From JAAXHB01 sp965221635 (lineage in GTDB: Bacteria > Actinomycetota > Acidimicrobiia > Acidimicrobiales > Aldehydirespiratoraceae): DNA of 64,000 bases. The stretch spans positions 1,736,001-1,800,000 of the forward strand of contig OZ244902.1 in assembly GCA_965221635.1 (NCBI GenBank), given 5' to 3'. This document shows, in pieces, positions 31,556 through 39,448 of this stretch; within the stretch, counting starts at the first letter, position 1; the number at the start of each line of letters is the position of its first letter. A program made the translations under genes and the position numbers. The notes beneath the pieces are model-generated. The model ran no database searches. It was not told the origin of the DNA and saw only the letters and a list, made by a program, of their open reading frames with translations.

Positions 31556-32749
31556 TTAGCGGGGGAACGCTTTGGCTTCGGCGAGCTTTCGGGTGGTTCG
31601 CACTATGCCTGCTCGAGCAATCTCGATGGGCTCGTCGGGGTGACGGGAGACTCCTATTGAAGCGGTGAACACGCCGGTTGGGTGCTCCAGGTTCACGAGC
31701 ACATCCTCACTGGAGGCCCCTGCTGGGGGCGAGCCGGCGGCTTCCCCGGAGGACTGGTCGGTGTGAGCCAACGGCGCCTTTGTTGGGGCTGCGACCTTTG
31801 ACGGGGTGACGGGCAAATCCGCCAACGGTGGATTCACCAGCACCTCTGCGGCTGTGGTTTCGGCGAGGATTGCCGCGGTGGCAACCGACACTGCGCCGAG
31901 AACGCCGATTGCCTCGTGGCAGCGATGCGGGATGAACGTGCGGGTACACAGGTGAGCCTCCGGTGACCGTGGTGGGGCCACCATCGTGAGCTTGGGCACG
32001 GTGGCATGGGCCACGTCGCCGAGGTTCATCAGCGGCCCGGCGGTCAGGCGAATGCGCTCAAGCAGTTGTCGCAACTCGGCGTTGGCTTCCAGCGTGGCGC
32101 AGTCCTCGTATCCGGTGATGCCCACATCTTCGGCTCTCATCACCACGGTGGGCATGCCGTTGTCGATCATCGTGGCGCGAACACCGGCAACGGTGTCCAC
32201 TGTGTTGCCGGTGGGCAGCAGCGCACCGCACGAACTCCCGGCGATCCCCAGGAAGTGCAAACGCACCGCGGAGGCAGTGCCGGGAACCCCTGAGATGGCC
32301 GTGTCGCCGCGATAGTCGGGCATGCCGACGCTGAGCGCAAAGTTGGCAACCGCCACTGCGGCGGTGTTCACCATGTGGATCCGCACCTCGGCGGAGTCCG
32401 CTCCCGCTGGTGGCCGCACCAGGCCACGCTCCACGGCGAAAGGCCCAACGCCCGCGAGGATGTTGCCGCAGTTCTGGGTGTCGGCCACCGCCGCCTCGGT
32501 AAGCGAAGGCTGCAGGAACAAGTAGTCCACATCGCAGTCCGGTCGCGTCGGCGGCCCCACTACCGCCACCTTGGTGGTGAGCGGATGACCGCCTCCGATC
32601 CCGTCGATCTGGCGGGGGTCGGGCGACCCCACGATTCGCAGAATCAAGTCATCTCTGGCGTCCGGCTGCGGCGGCAGGTCGTCACGCAAGAAGTAGGCGC
32701 CCTTGGACGTTCCGCCTCGCATGATCATGCATCGCACGCCGTCGTCCAC
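31556..32749 (-). CDS. PrpF-family isomerase (4-oxalomesaconate tautomerase-like)
   Basis: A 397-aa protein of the PrpF/GalD family, which has the diaminopimelate-epimerase fold and moves double bonds in tricarboxylates (aconitate isomerisation, 4-oxalomesaconate tautomerisation). MRGGTSKGAYFLRDDLP (10-26) is the family start. The cysteine blocks TQNCGNILAGVGPFA and GSSCGALLPTG provide the expected active-site positions. A Pro/Ser/Thr/Ala-rich stretch (about nt 31700-31815) interrupts the C-terminal lobe before the final substrate-binding strand. The GTG at 32749 is used; internal ATGs at residues 8 and 10 are alternatives. The substrate cannot be fixed from context. Confidence 0.85.
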   Translation of the reverse strand: MDDGVRCMIMRGGTSKGAYFLRDDLPPQPDARDDLILRIVGSPDPRQIDGIGGGHPLTTKVAVVGPPTRPDCDVDYLFLQPSLTEAAVADTQNCGNILAGVGPFAVERGLVRPPAGADSAEVRIHMVNTAAVAVANFALSVGMPDYRGDTAISGVPGTASAVRLHFLGIAGSSCGALLPTGNTVDTVAGVRATMIDNGMPTVVMRAEDVGITGYEDCATLEANAELRQLLERIRLTAGPLMNLGDVAHATVPKLTMVAPPRSPEAHLCTRTFIPHRCHEAIGVLGAVSVATAAILAETTAAEVLVNPPLADLPVTPSKVAAPTKAPLAHTDQSSGEAAGSPPAGASSEDVLVNLEHPTGVFTASIGVSRHPDEPIEIARAGIVRTTRKLAEAKAFPR

Positions 32750-32869
32750 ACCTCAGAGTTTGCCCCAACCGCCGGGGTCGTGAACCATGCAGGCTTGGCG
32801 CCGCACCGGTGCCCGCACCGCCACGCGTGTTTGGGGCGCCACAGCGCGAGTCGCGCCACCCTGCGGAGA

Positions 32870-32875
32870 TAATTT
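32870..32875 (+). promoter_or_regulatory. -10 element of a leaderless promoter (deacylase gene)
   Basis: TAATTT stands 6 nt before the GTG at 32882, in the 132-bp divergent gap from the PrpF-type gene. No Shine-Dalgarno sequence is seen. Confidence 0.5.
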
Positions 32876-32881
32876 GAGCCT

Positions 32882-34618
32882 GTGCGCCAGTTGATTGCCA
32901 ATGCTCTGATCGTGACCGGCGAGAGAGGCGCCGAGCCTTTCGGCGGGGACGTGCTGATCGACGGCAACCGCATCGTGCATCTGGGCGCCGTGCCGCCCGC
33001 GGAGGCGGCCACAGCGGATCGGCGCATCGAAGCAGACGGTCGCGTGCTTGCCCCCGGTTTCATCGACACCCACAACCACGGCGCTCTGGGCGGCACCCGC
33101 ATCGGCGATCACGGCATTCCCGTCACTTGCGAGCTGGCGGTGCGCGCCGGGGTCACCAAGCGGATCTGTGGTGTGGACGGCTTGTCGCCGGCGCCGGTGG
33201 CCGCCGCTCAGCGCCACGAGTACGCCACGCAACTCGCCCCGCTCGACGGACGCATCCCACCCGGTGCGCCACCCGACCCCGCATCACTCGCCCAAGGCTC
33301 CGAATCCGGCACCGACGGGCCCACCGTCACATCCCCCGCAGAGGCCCAGGAGTGGCCCTGGACAAACACGGCAGGTTTCCTGGATTGGCACAAGGGACGG
33401 TCGGTAACCGACATGGGCCTGCACCTCGGCCACAGCGCGGTGCGCCGGGTGGTGATGGGCAACCTGGATCGCACCGCGGACGACTCCCAGATACGGGACA
33501 TGGCCGAGGTGGTGCGCAGCGAGGCTCGCCACACCCTTGGCCTCTCAACCGGGCTGGTGTACAACCCGGCCGTGTACTCCGACAAGCGCGAGATCACCGC
33601 TTTGGTGCGGGCCTTCAACGACGTGAAACCGGGTGCCCTGTACCCGCACCTGCGCTCGGAAAGCGACGAGATTCTCGGCGCCCTCGACGAGGTGATCACC
33701 GCCGCCATCGACGGGGGTGGCGCCTACTGCAACGAGCACTCCAAGATCGCCGGCAAGCAGAACTGGCACAAGTACTCCCAGGTGGCCGACCGGCTCAAGG
33801 ACGCCTCCGCAAGCGTCGCGGCCATCGAGAACATGTATCCCTGGCCGGCGGGCAGCACCACCGGCGACGCCATCTTTCCCCCCGAGATGCGCGCAGGCAG
33901 CCGCGAAGAGTTCCTCGCCCGGCTGGCATCACCACAGGCCCGGGCCGCGGCTTACCTCAAAATCCGTGACGACACCACCTCATGGGACAACTTCGTGGGA
34001 TTCTGCGGCGGACTGGAGGGAATCCAAATCGCCGGCGTCGGCAACCCCGACCACGAGGCGCTGCTCGGCAAACGCCTGGGTGACGTTGCACGCCAGGCCG
34101 GGCACGCCGACCTCAACTCGGCCGAGGCCTACGACGCGGTGTTCGACTTCTTCTTGGCCAACCGCGGCGAGGTGGGCATCATCTCCCACTACGGCAACGA
34201 CGCCCTGGTGGAACGATTCTTCCGCCGTCCCACCATGGCCATCTGCACCGACGGGCTCGCGCCCGGCCCCGGTCAGAAGCCACACCCAAGGTCTCTGGGG
34301 GCGTTCCCCAAGGCCCTGCGCATGGCCCGCGAACTCGGCATCGGCCTGGCGGAGATCGTCCACCGCCTCGCGGTGATGCCATGCGAGTTCATGGGCCTCC
34401 CGAGCCCGGCGTTGCGCCCCGGCGGCGATGCGTCGATGGTGCTGTTCCACTGGGAAACCGTTCGCGAAACCAACACTTTCGAGGATCCCCTAACTCCACC
34501 TGCGGGAATAGACGCGGTATGGGTTCACGGAGAATTGGTGAACCACCGTCAACAAATCCTCATCCCCCAAATCTTCCCCGGCCGCCACCTGCTCACCCCA
34601 CCAACTAACCGAACGTGA
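32882..34618 (+). CDS. N-acyl-D-amino-acid deacylase family amidohydrolase
   Basis: A 578-aa metal-dependent amidohydrolase. The N-terminal beta part is followed by APGFIDTHNH (the His-x-His metal site near residue 60), then YCNEHSK with a metal-site histidine, HLRSESDE, and the ICTDG aspartate strand (about 454-458). The C-terminal pattern (Arg-Pro-Gly-Gly-Asp-Ala, then Asn-Thr-Phe-Glu-Asp-Pro, then Val-Trp-Val-His-Gly) is that of D-aminoacylases. It likely releases amino acids from N-acyl forms. Residues about 119-160 are a Pro/Gly/Ser/Glu-rich insert in the TIM-barrel part. The length is somewhat above the usual 480-540 aa. The GTG start fits a leaderless promoter. Confidence 0.85.
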   Translation: MRQLIANALIVTGERGAEPFGGDVLIDGNRIVHLGAVPPAEAATADRRIEADGRVLAPGFIDTHNHGALGGTRIGDHGIPVTCELAVRAGVTKRICGVDGLSPAPVAAAQRHEYATQLAPLDGRIPPGAPPDPASLAQGSESGTDGPTVTSPAEAQEWPWTNTAGFLDWHKGRSVTDMGLHLGHSAVRRVVMGNLDRTADDSQIRDMAEVVRSEARHTLGLSTGLVYNPAVYSDKREITALVRAFNDVKPGALYPHLRSESDEILGALDEVITAAIDGGGAYCNEHSKIAGKQNWHKYSQVADRLKDASASVAAIENMYPWPAGSTTGDAIFPPEMRAGSREEFLARLASPQARAAAYLKIRDDTTSWDNFVGFCGGLEGIQIAGVGNPDHEALLGKRLGDVARQAGHADLNSAEAYDAVFDFFLANRGEVGIISHYGNDALVERFFRRPTMAICTDGLAPGPGQKPHPRSLGAFPKALRMARELGIGLAEIVHRLAVMPCEFMGLPSPALRPGGDASMVLFHWETVRETNTFEDPLTPPAGIDAVWVHGELVNHRQQILIPQIFPGRHLLTPPTNRT

Positions 34619-34731
34619 CAACCCCGAGGGGCGGGGGCAATCGCGAACGTTGACCCGGGCCGCCTGCCGAGGCCCATGTTCACAAGTCCAGCTACGCGCA
34701 GCCCTCCAAGAGTTGGCGAAACCGGATCTGG

Positions 34732-34737
34732 CAGAAT
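34732..34737 (+). promoter_or_regulatory. -10 element of a leaderless promoter (acyl-CoA synthetase gene)
   Basis: CAGAAT lies 6 nt before the ATG at 34744 with no Shine-Dalgarno sequence. TTGGCG 13 bp upstream is too close for a standard -35. Confidence 0.45.
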
Positions 34738-34743
34738 GGGGCC

Positions 34744-36279
34744 ATGAAAGTCCCGCTGACCATTCGTGATCATCTTGACCGGGCCACCAGCGTGTACCCC
34801 GAACGTGTGGCGTTCGTGGACGAGCCCGACCAGCCCGCCCCGTCGATGGGAGAGGTCACCTTCACCGAGATGGCTCGCATCTCCGACGCCATCGGGGCCG
34901 GCCTCGACGCACTCGGAGTGCCCATGGGTGCGCGGGTGGCGATGGTGTCGCACAACGCCGGCAGGTTGCTGAGCTGCTTTTGGGGGGTGAGCGGCAACGG
35001 TCGGATCTTCGTGCCGGTGAACTTCCGCCTCAGCACCGACGAGGTGGACTACATCATCGACCACTGCGGCGCAGATGTGATGCTGGTGGATCCCGAACTG
35101 GCCGACGCTCACTCCTCGGTGGGTTGCCGTCACAAGTTCGTGATGGGCGCCGAATCCGACAACGCCTTGTACCGCTTCGACACCGAACCGCAATCATGGG
35201 AACCCGACGAGGACATGACCGCGGTGATCAACTACACCTCGGGCACCACCGCCAGGCCAAAGGGAGTGCAGCAAACCCATCGCAGCCTCTGGCTCAACGC
35301 CGCCATCTTCGGCTGGCAGGCGGGGGTGAGCGACCGCGACACCTACCTGCACACCCTGCCGATGTTCCATTGCAACGGCTGGGGCATGCCCTACGCGCTG
35401 GTGGGCATGGGCGCCAAACAAGTGGTTCTGCGCAAAGTGGACGGCGCCGAAATCCTGCGACGGGTGGACGAGCACCAGATCACGCTGCTGTGCGGAGCAC
35501 CGGCGGTGGTGGCCGCGATCGTGGACGCCGCGGCCACCTGGGACGGACCGATCCCCGGAGCGGGACGCACCCGCATGGTGGTGGCAGGCGCGCCACCCCC
35601 CACCCGCACAATCGAACGACTCGAAACAGAGGTCGGCTGGGAGTTCATCCAGATTTACGGCCTAACCGAAACGGCCCCGCTGCTCACCATGAACCGCACC
35701 CGCGCCGAATGGGACGATCTCAGCGCGGCCGAGCGAGCCCGCAAGCTGGTGCGCCAGGGAGCCCCCGCGTTGGGGGTGCGCATGCAAGTGGCCCCCGACG
35801 GCGAGTTCCTGTCACGAGCAAATCACGTGCTGGAGGGATACTGGGAGCAACCCGAGGCCACAGCGGATGCCATCCGCAACGGATGGTTCCACACCGGCGA
35901 CGGCGGCCACGTGGACGACGACGGCTACTACGCCATCACCGACCGCAAGAAAGACGTGATCATCTCAGGCGGCGAGAACGTGTCGTCGATCGAGGTGGAG
36001 GACGCCCTGTTCTCACACCCGGCGGTGGCCGAGGTGGCCGTGATCGGTGTGCCTCACCCCAAATGGGGCGAAACCGTGAAGGCGCTTGTGGTGGTGGCAC
36101 CCGGCGCAACCACAGACGAGGACAAGCTGATCGCCCACTGCCGGGAGCGGATCGCGCACTACAAGTGCCCAACGTCGGTGGAGATACGCGACGAACTGGC
36201 CCGCACGGCCACCGGCAAGCTTCAGAAGTTCAAGCTTCGAGCCCCCTACTGGGAGGGTTTCGAGAAGTCCGTGAACTAG
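34744..36279 (+). CDS. AMP-dependent acyl-CoA synthetase
   Basis: A 511-aa ANL-superfamily enzyme that activates a carboxylic acid as its adenylate and transfers it to CoA. Motifs in order: the phosphate-binding NYTSGTTARPKGV (about 161-173), YGLTET (about 307-312), the DGYYAITDRKKDVIISGGENV block (about 393-413) and the catalytic-lysine end TATGKLQKFKLR (about 488-499). The order and length match medium/long-chain or aryl acyl-CoA ligases. The substrate cannot be named. It converges on an enoyl-CoA hydratase family gene, which suits a role in acid breakdown. Confidence 0.93.
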   Translation: MKVPLTIRDHLDRATSVYPERVAFVDEPDQPAPSMGEVTFTEMARISDAIGAGLDALGVPMGARVAMVSHNAGRLLSCFWGVSGNGRIFVPVNFRLSTDEVDYIIDHCGADVMLVDPELADAHSSVGCRHKFVMGAESDNALYRFDTEPQSWEPDEDMTAVINYTSGTTARPKGVQQTHRSLWLNAAIFGWQAGVSDRDTYLHTLPMFHCNGWGMPYALVGMGAKQVVLRKVDGAEILRRVDEHQITLLCGAPAVVAAIVDAAATWDGPIPGAGRTRMVVAGAPPPTRTIERLETEVGWEFIQIYGLTETAPLLTMNRTRAEWDDLSAAERARKLVRQGAPALGVRMQVAPDGEFLSRANHVLEGYWEQPEATADAIRNGWFHTGDGGHVDDDGYYAITDRKKDVIISGGENVSSIEVEDALFSHPAVAEVAVIGVPHPKWGETVKALVVVAPGATTDEDKLIAHCRERIAHYKCPTSVEIRDELARTATGKLQKFKLRAPYWEGFEKSVN

Positions 36280-36299
36280 GCGCCCCGCCCGGGGCGCGC

Positions 36300-37151
36300 T
36301 CAGCGACCCAGGGACTCGAGGTAGCGCCTCCGAGCCGCACGAGATTCCGGGTCGCCGAAGGCGTGGGCTAGAGAGTCGGCGTCGCTCCAGGCGAACGACG
36401 TGGGCACCAGCGCCTCGGCCGCAGCGTTCACCGCCTGAAGGGTTGCGCGCAAGGTGTACGTGGATCTCGAGGCCAGCGTGCGCGCCAGGTCATCCACCAC
36501 CCCTTCGAGTTCGGCCGGGTCGGCCACGGTGTTCACGAAGCCAAGCGCCTTGGCCTCCTCTGCGCCGAACGGGCGGCACGACAACACGAGTTCGCGGGTT
36601 GCCGCCGGGCCGATCTCGCGCACCAGCCGGGGAATCCCGCCCCACGCGAGGGGAATGCCCAGGGCAACCTCGGGGATCACGAACCGCACATCGGACGCGG
36701 CCACACGAATGTCGCACGCCGAGGCCAGCACCACTCCGCCCCCCACGCAGTGCCCGTGGATCGAAGCGACGGTCACGGCGCGCATCTGCGTGACCGCCTC
36801 GGCCATCACCCGCCCCGCGTCGGCAACCGAACGATCCAACGTGCCAGGCTCCGCCGCACCGCCGGCTGAATCCGCCGGAGGCGCCACAAAAGACCCAAGG
36901 TCGGCCCCGGCGGTGAAGGCACGCCCGGCGCCGCTCACGATCACCACCTTCACATCGGGCTGCGTGTCGAACCACTGAGCCGCCGCGGTGATGTCACGCA
37001 GGCACGCCGCCCCGAGCGGATTGAGCTTGGACGGGTTGTTCAACGTCAAGCGCCCCACGGCACGGTCAACGCTCACCGACACGGTCGGCAAAGACGGCAC
37101 TTCTGTGCTGGTGCCCGAAGCAGTGTCGGGCGTGGTTCCTTCGCCGGTCAT
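36300..37151 (-). CDS. Enoyl-CoA hydratase/isomerase family protein
   Basis: A 283-aa crotonase-fold protein. An N-terminal Thr/Ser/Glu-rich tail of about 25 residues precedes the core. The oxyanion-hole blocks are GAGRAFTAGADLGSF and HGHCVGGGVVLASACDIRVA. The second acid position is kept in IPEVALGIPLAWGG. The position of the first catalytic Glu of true hydratases (usually GGGxEL) is Val here, so the enzyme may be an isomerase, hydrolase or other crotonase rather than a hydratase. The ATG at 37151 has a GAGGTG close upstream. The frame open to 37292 adds unlikely sequence. It is convergent with the acyl-CoA synthetase gene, 20 bp apart. Confidence 0.88.
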   Translation of the reverse strand: MTGEGTTPDTASGTSTEVPSLPTVSVSVDRAVGRLTLNNPSKLNPLGAACLRDITAAAQWFDTQPDVKVVIVSGAGRAFTAGADLGSFVAPPADSAGGAAEPGTLDRSVADAGRVMAEAVTQMRAVTVASIHGHCVGGGVVLASACDIRVAASDVRFVIPEVALGIPLAWGGIPRLVREIGPAATRELVLSCRPFGAEEAKALGFVNTVADPAELEGVVDDLARTLASRSTYTLRATLQAVNAAAEALVPTSFAWSDADSLAHAFGDPESRAARRRYLESLGR

Positions 37152-37466
37152 GGCACCTCGATTCTGTTGTCGCATCCGAGTTGGTTCGTCCGCGGGCCCG
37201 GCCCGACGGAAACTCTGTCCAACAACTGACAGTTTGTCCGATTGGCGCTGCAAGACAGGCGCAACGGTGCTGCGTCTCTCGGTTCGGGACACACCGCAGA
37301 TGAGCCACTATTAGCAACAGCCCGCGGCGGGCGCGCTGTCACTGCGCTCGGCGCCGGCGGCGGCCAGGAGGCGGGCAGCCACGAGGCGAGCGGGGGAGCG
37401 TCGGTGGGTTGGGATCGGGCCTTGGCGCCGGCATGATGACCACTCGGCGCAGTGGCTCCGTGAAAT
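37152..37466. other. Intergenic region before the tRNA genes
   Basis: A 315-bp stretch between the minus-strand crotonase gene and tRNA-Thr. It has no supported gene. The first part should hold the crotonase promoter and the last part the tRNA promoter, but I see no strong -35/-10 pair. It is GC-rich, with several short GGCG-type repeats near 37320-37400. Confidence 0.4.
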
Positions 37467-37539
37467 GCTCCCTTAGCTCAGTCGGTAGAGCGTCTCCATG
37501 GTAAGGAGAAGGTCGTCAGTTCGATTCTGACAGGGAGCT
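37467..37539 (+). tRNA. tRNA-Thr (GGT)
   Basis: 73 nt. The acceptor stem GCTCCCT/AGGGAGC, the D-arm with AGCTCAGTCGGTAGAGC, the anticodon stem TCTCC/GGAGA with loop ATGGTAA (anticodon GGT) and the T-arm with TTCGATT are all paired. CCA is not encoded. Confidence 0.95.
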
Positions 37540-37641
37540 CCCTCACCCCGTCGGCGCCTGCGAGCGGCACCAAGGCCGGCCACGCCCACAGTAGGATCAG
37601 GCGCCAATCCCGGTTCGCGGCACGCCGCGAATCGCTGTCCC

Positions 37642-37715
37642 GGCGACGTAGCTCAGTTGGTAAGAGCGCTCGACTCATAATCGAGAGGTCGACAGTTCGA
37701 GTCTGTCCGTCGCTA
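37642..37715 (+). tRNA. tRNA-Met (CAT), elongator type
   Basis: 74 nt. The anticodon stem CTCGA/TCGAG carries loop CTCATAA (anticodon CAT). The T-arm GACAG-TTCGAGT-CTGTC is intact. The acceptor stem pairs G37642 to T37714 as a G-U wobble at position 1-72, followed by six Watson-Crick pairs. It lacks the C1-A72 mismatch and G-rich anticodon stem of initiator tRNA. A lysidine-modified tRNA-Ile with CAT is the alternative. CCA is not encoded. Confidence 0.93.
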
Positions 37716-37764
37716 CATGCCCGCCGCACCCCGACCAAGGCAACCTCGATCCGAAGGTAACCCA

Positions 37765-38358
37765 TTGGCCGGAGGCGAGTCTCAACTTTCACCGGACACC
37801 GAGCGGATGGCCGCTTTGGTGAACCTGGCCAAGTCCGGTGATCGGAAGGCGTTCGACCAGATCGTGCGACTCACCCACAAAGATGCCTACACCCTTGCCC
37901 TGCGGCTCATGGGCAACTCCCACGACGCGCACGACGTGGTGCAGGAGGCCTACATCAGGGCCTACCGCAGCATCGGACGCTTCCGGGGCGACGCCCGTTT
38001 CAGCACGTGGATGTACCGCATCGTGGCCAACTGCGCCTCCAGTGCCCAAACCAAACGCCGCCGCCACCAGCACGAAGAGCTGCGATTCCACGACGAGAGG
38101 TTGGTGGATGCCGGCGCGGGCAACGACCCGGCGCAGCACAGCGCCCTGATCGACCTGCGTGAACGTCTCGATGCGGCAATCATGTTGCTGTCACCAAGGT
38201 TGCGATCCGTGGTGGTTCTGCGCGACGTTTACGGCTTGTCGCACCAGGACATCGCCAAGGAACTGGGCATCTCGGTTGCCGCGGCGAAGGTGAGACTGCA
38301 CCGGGCCAGACTCCGTTTGCGCGAAGAGTTGATGCCACTTCCCGGCGAGGAGCGCTGA
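37765..38358 (+). CDS. ECF-type RNA polymerase sigma factor
   Basis: A sigma factor of about 197 aa. Region 2 (about 24-90) includes HKDAYTLALRLMGNSHDAHDVVQEAYIRAYR and the promoter-melting RFSTWMYRIVANC. Region 4 (about 130-187) has LSPRLRSVVVLRDVYGLSHQDIAKELGISVAAAKVRLHRARLRLRE as its DNA-binding helix-turn-helix. It is paired with a zinc-binding anti-sigma gene 4 nt downstream. The longest frame begins at 37717, one base after the tRNA, which leaves no translation signal. TTG 37765 with GAAGG 7 nt upstream is preferred; ATG 37807 is an alternative. Confidence 0.9.
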   Translation: MAGGESQLSPDTERMAALVNLAKSGDRKAFDQIVRLTHKDAYTLALRLMGNSHDAHDVVQEAYIRAYRSIGRFRGDARFSTWMYRIVANCASSAQTKRRRHQHEELRFHDERLVDAGAGNDPAQHSALIDLRERLDAAIMLLSPRLRSVVVLRDVYGLSHQDIAKELGISVAAAKVRLHRARLRLREELMPLPGEER

Positions 38359-38362
38359 GCCC

Positions 38363-38734
38363 ATGTCGAATACGGACTGCGCGGCGGTGCGTGACGCCCT
38401 CGGTTGCGAAGCCGACCCGGAGGCGCCGCAAATGCTCGGGCCCCACCAGCAAGCGCATCTGGCCTCCTGTTTGCGTTGCCAGGCCGAGCAGGTGCAGTAC
38501 CGGCGCCTCGTGCGGTCGTTGCGGTCGCTGCGAGATTTCGAGTCGGATCCCGGGCGCTACCCGGGCGTGGATCCCGAGATATTCGACCGGATCGACCTCC
38601 ACCAGCGGCTGCGGTCACAAAGAGGCATCCCCAAGGCAGCAGCCGCGGCCGGTGGCGTGGTTGCCGGCGCCGCCGCGGCGGTCGGCGTGATTGCGCTGGC
38701 ATCGAGGCATCGCCGATCGCTCGGGCTTTCCTAG
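38363..38734 (+). CDS. Anti-sigma factor with zinc-binding motif and C-terminal membrane helix
   Basis: A 123-aa protein. HLASCLRC (about 32-39) is the His-x3-Cys-x2-Cys element of the ZAS anti-sigma domain, with a Cys-rich N-terminus (Cys6, Cys15). An Ala/Gly/Val-rich hydrophobic segment (about 92-113) followed by Arg-His-Arg-Arg forms a probable single membrane helix. Such proteins hold their cognate sigma factor inactive until a redox or envelope signal. It starts 4 nt after the sigma stop, so the two are co-translated. Confidence 0.8.
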   Translation: MSNTDCAAVRDALGCEADPEAPQMLGPHQQAHLASCLRCQAEQVQYRRLVRSLRSLRDFESDPGRYPGVDPEIFDRIDLHQRLRSQRGIPKAAAAAGGVVAGAAAAVGVIALASRHRRSLGLS

Positions 38735-38823
38735 CGCCGGTTTGCCAACGCCCCGGGCGGCGCCACCTGCAGAGCCGAGGCATCCGCACCCCTCGCGCTG
38801 TAGCCGTTGGTGGGTGCTGCGGG

Positions 38824-38829
38824 TACGAT
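38824..38829 (+). promoter_or_regulatory. -10 element of the tRNA-Trp-secE promoter
   Basis: TACGAT lies 14 nt before the tRNA-Trp 5' end. A matching -35 at standard spacing is weak. Confidence 0.35.
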
Positions 38830-38843
38830 TCAGTCCCTACCGA

Positions 38844-38916
38844 AGGGGCGTGGCTCAACTGGCAGAGCACCGGTCTCCAAAACCGGCGGTTGGGGGTTCG
38901 AGTCCCTCCGCCCCTG
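38844..38916 (+). tRNA. tRNA-Trp (CCA)
   Basis: 73 nt. The acceptor AGGGGCG/CGCCCCT, the anticodon stem CCGGT/ACCGG with loop CTCCAAA (anticodon CCA) and the T-arm GGGGG-TTCGAGT-CCCTC fold well. It lies 27 nt before secE, the usual bacterial arrangement. CCA is not encoded. Confidence 0.96.
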
Positions 38917-38943
38917 CAACTGATGTCCACGAGGCGATTCCAC

Positions 38944-39237
38944 ATGGCGATGAACCGACAACAAAAGCGGATGATGCAGCGGCAGGGCGAGGTGGACGCC
39001 GAAGGCGCACCTGTGCCACGTCGCCGCCAGGCGCCCCCCACCTCCCGGGAGCGCACACCGCCAATCCAGTTCGTGCGCGAAGTGAGCGACGAACTCAAGA
39101 AGGTCGCTTGGCCCAGCCGAGCCGAGACCGTCAACTACTCCATAGTGGTGTTGGTGACGGTGGTGATCCTCACATCGATGATCTACGGGCTCGACTGGGT
39201 GTTCTCCACGTTCATTCTTGAACTGTTCGACAATTGA
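38944..39237 (+). CDS. secE: Preprotein translocase subunit SecE
   Basis: Membrane subunit that clamps the SecY channel. The 97-aa single-helix form is typical of actinobacteria. A basic Gln/Arg-rich N-terminus precedes the conserved amphipathic FVREVSDELKKVAWPSRAET (about 48-67) and one membrane helix (about 71-92). The ATG at 38944 has GAGG 9 nt upstream; ATGs at 38923 and 38950 are also in frame. It sits between tRNA-Trp and nusG. Confidence 0.94.
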   Translation: MAMNRQQKRMMQRQGEVDAEGAPVPRRRQAPPTSRERTPPIQFVREVSDELKKVAWPSRAETVNYSIVVLVTVVILTSMIYGLDWVFSTFILELFDN

Positions 39238-39448
39238 CCCGCGCCCGGCGCACCCGCGAGGTGACCGCACCAGGGTGACCCGGTGAGGCGGCCCGCGGTT
39301 CTGCCCGGGCCTCGACAAGGGCGATCCGCAGCGGAGAGGCCCGTCGCCCAACCGGCACGGTCACCTCATCGGGATCCGCACCTCACCGCTGGAAGTTAAG
39401 CGAGTAGTATCCCAAACAACAGGAAATCATTGAAAACAAGGGCATCCA

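Noticed and set aside
37717..37764. Sigma factor start at 37717
   Set aside because: Only one base separates it from the tRNA-Met 3' end, so no ribosome site or free 5' end is available. A TTG with GAAGG upstream is better placed.
38404..38943. Long upstream extension of the secE frame through tRNA-Trp
   Set aside because: It would translate the tRNA gene and the anti-sigma gene in another frame. SecE similarity begins near 38944.
39307..39349. Terminator between secE and nusG
   Set aside because: Two overlapping 6-7-bp stems (GGGCCTC/GAGGCCC and GGGCGA/TCGCCC) are possible, but no T tract follows and the genes are normally co-transcribed.
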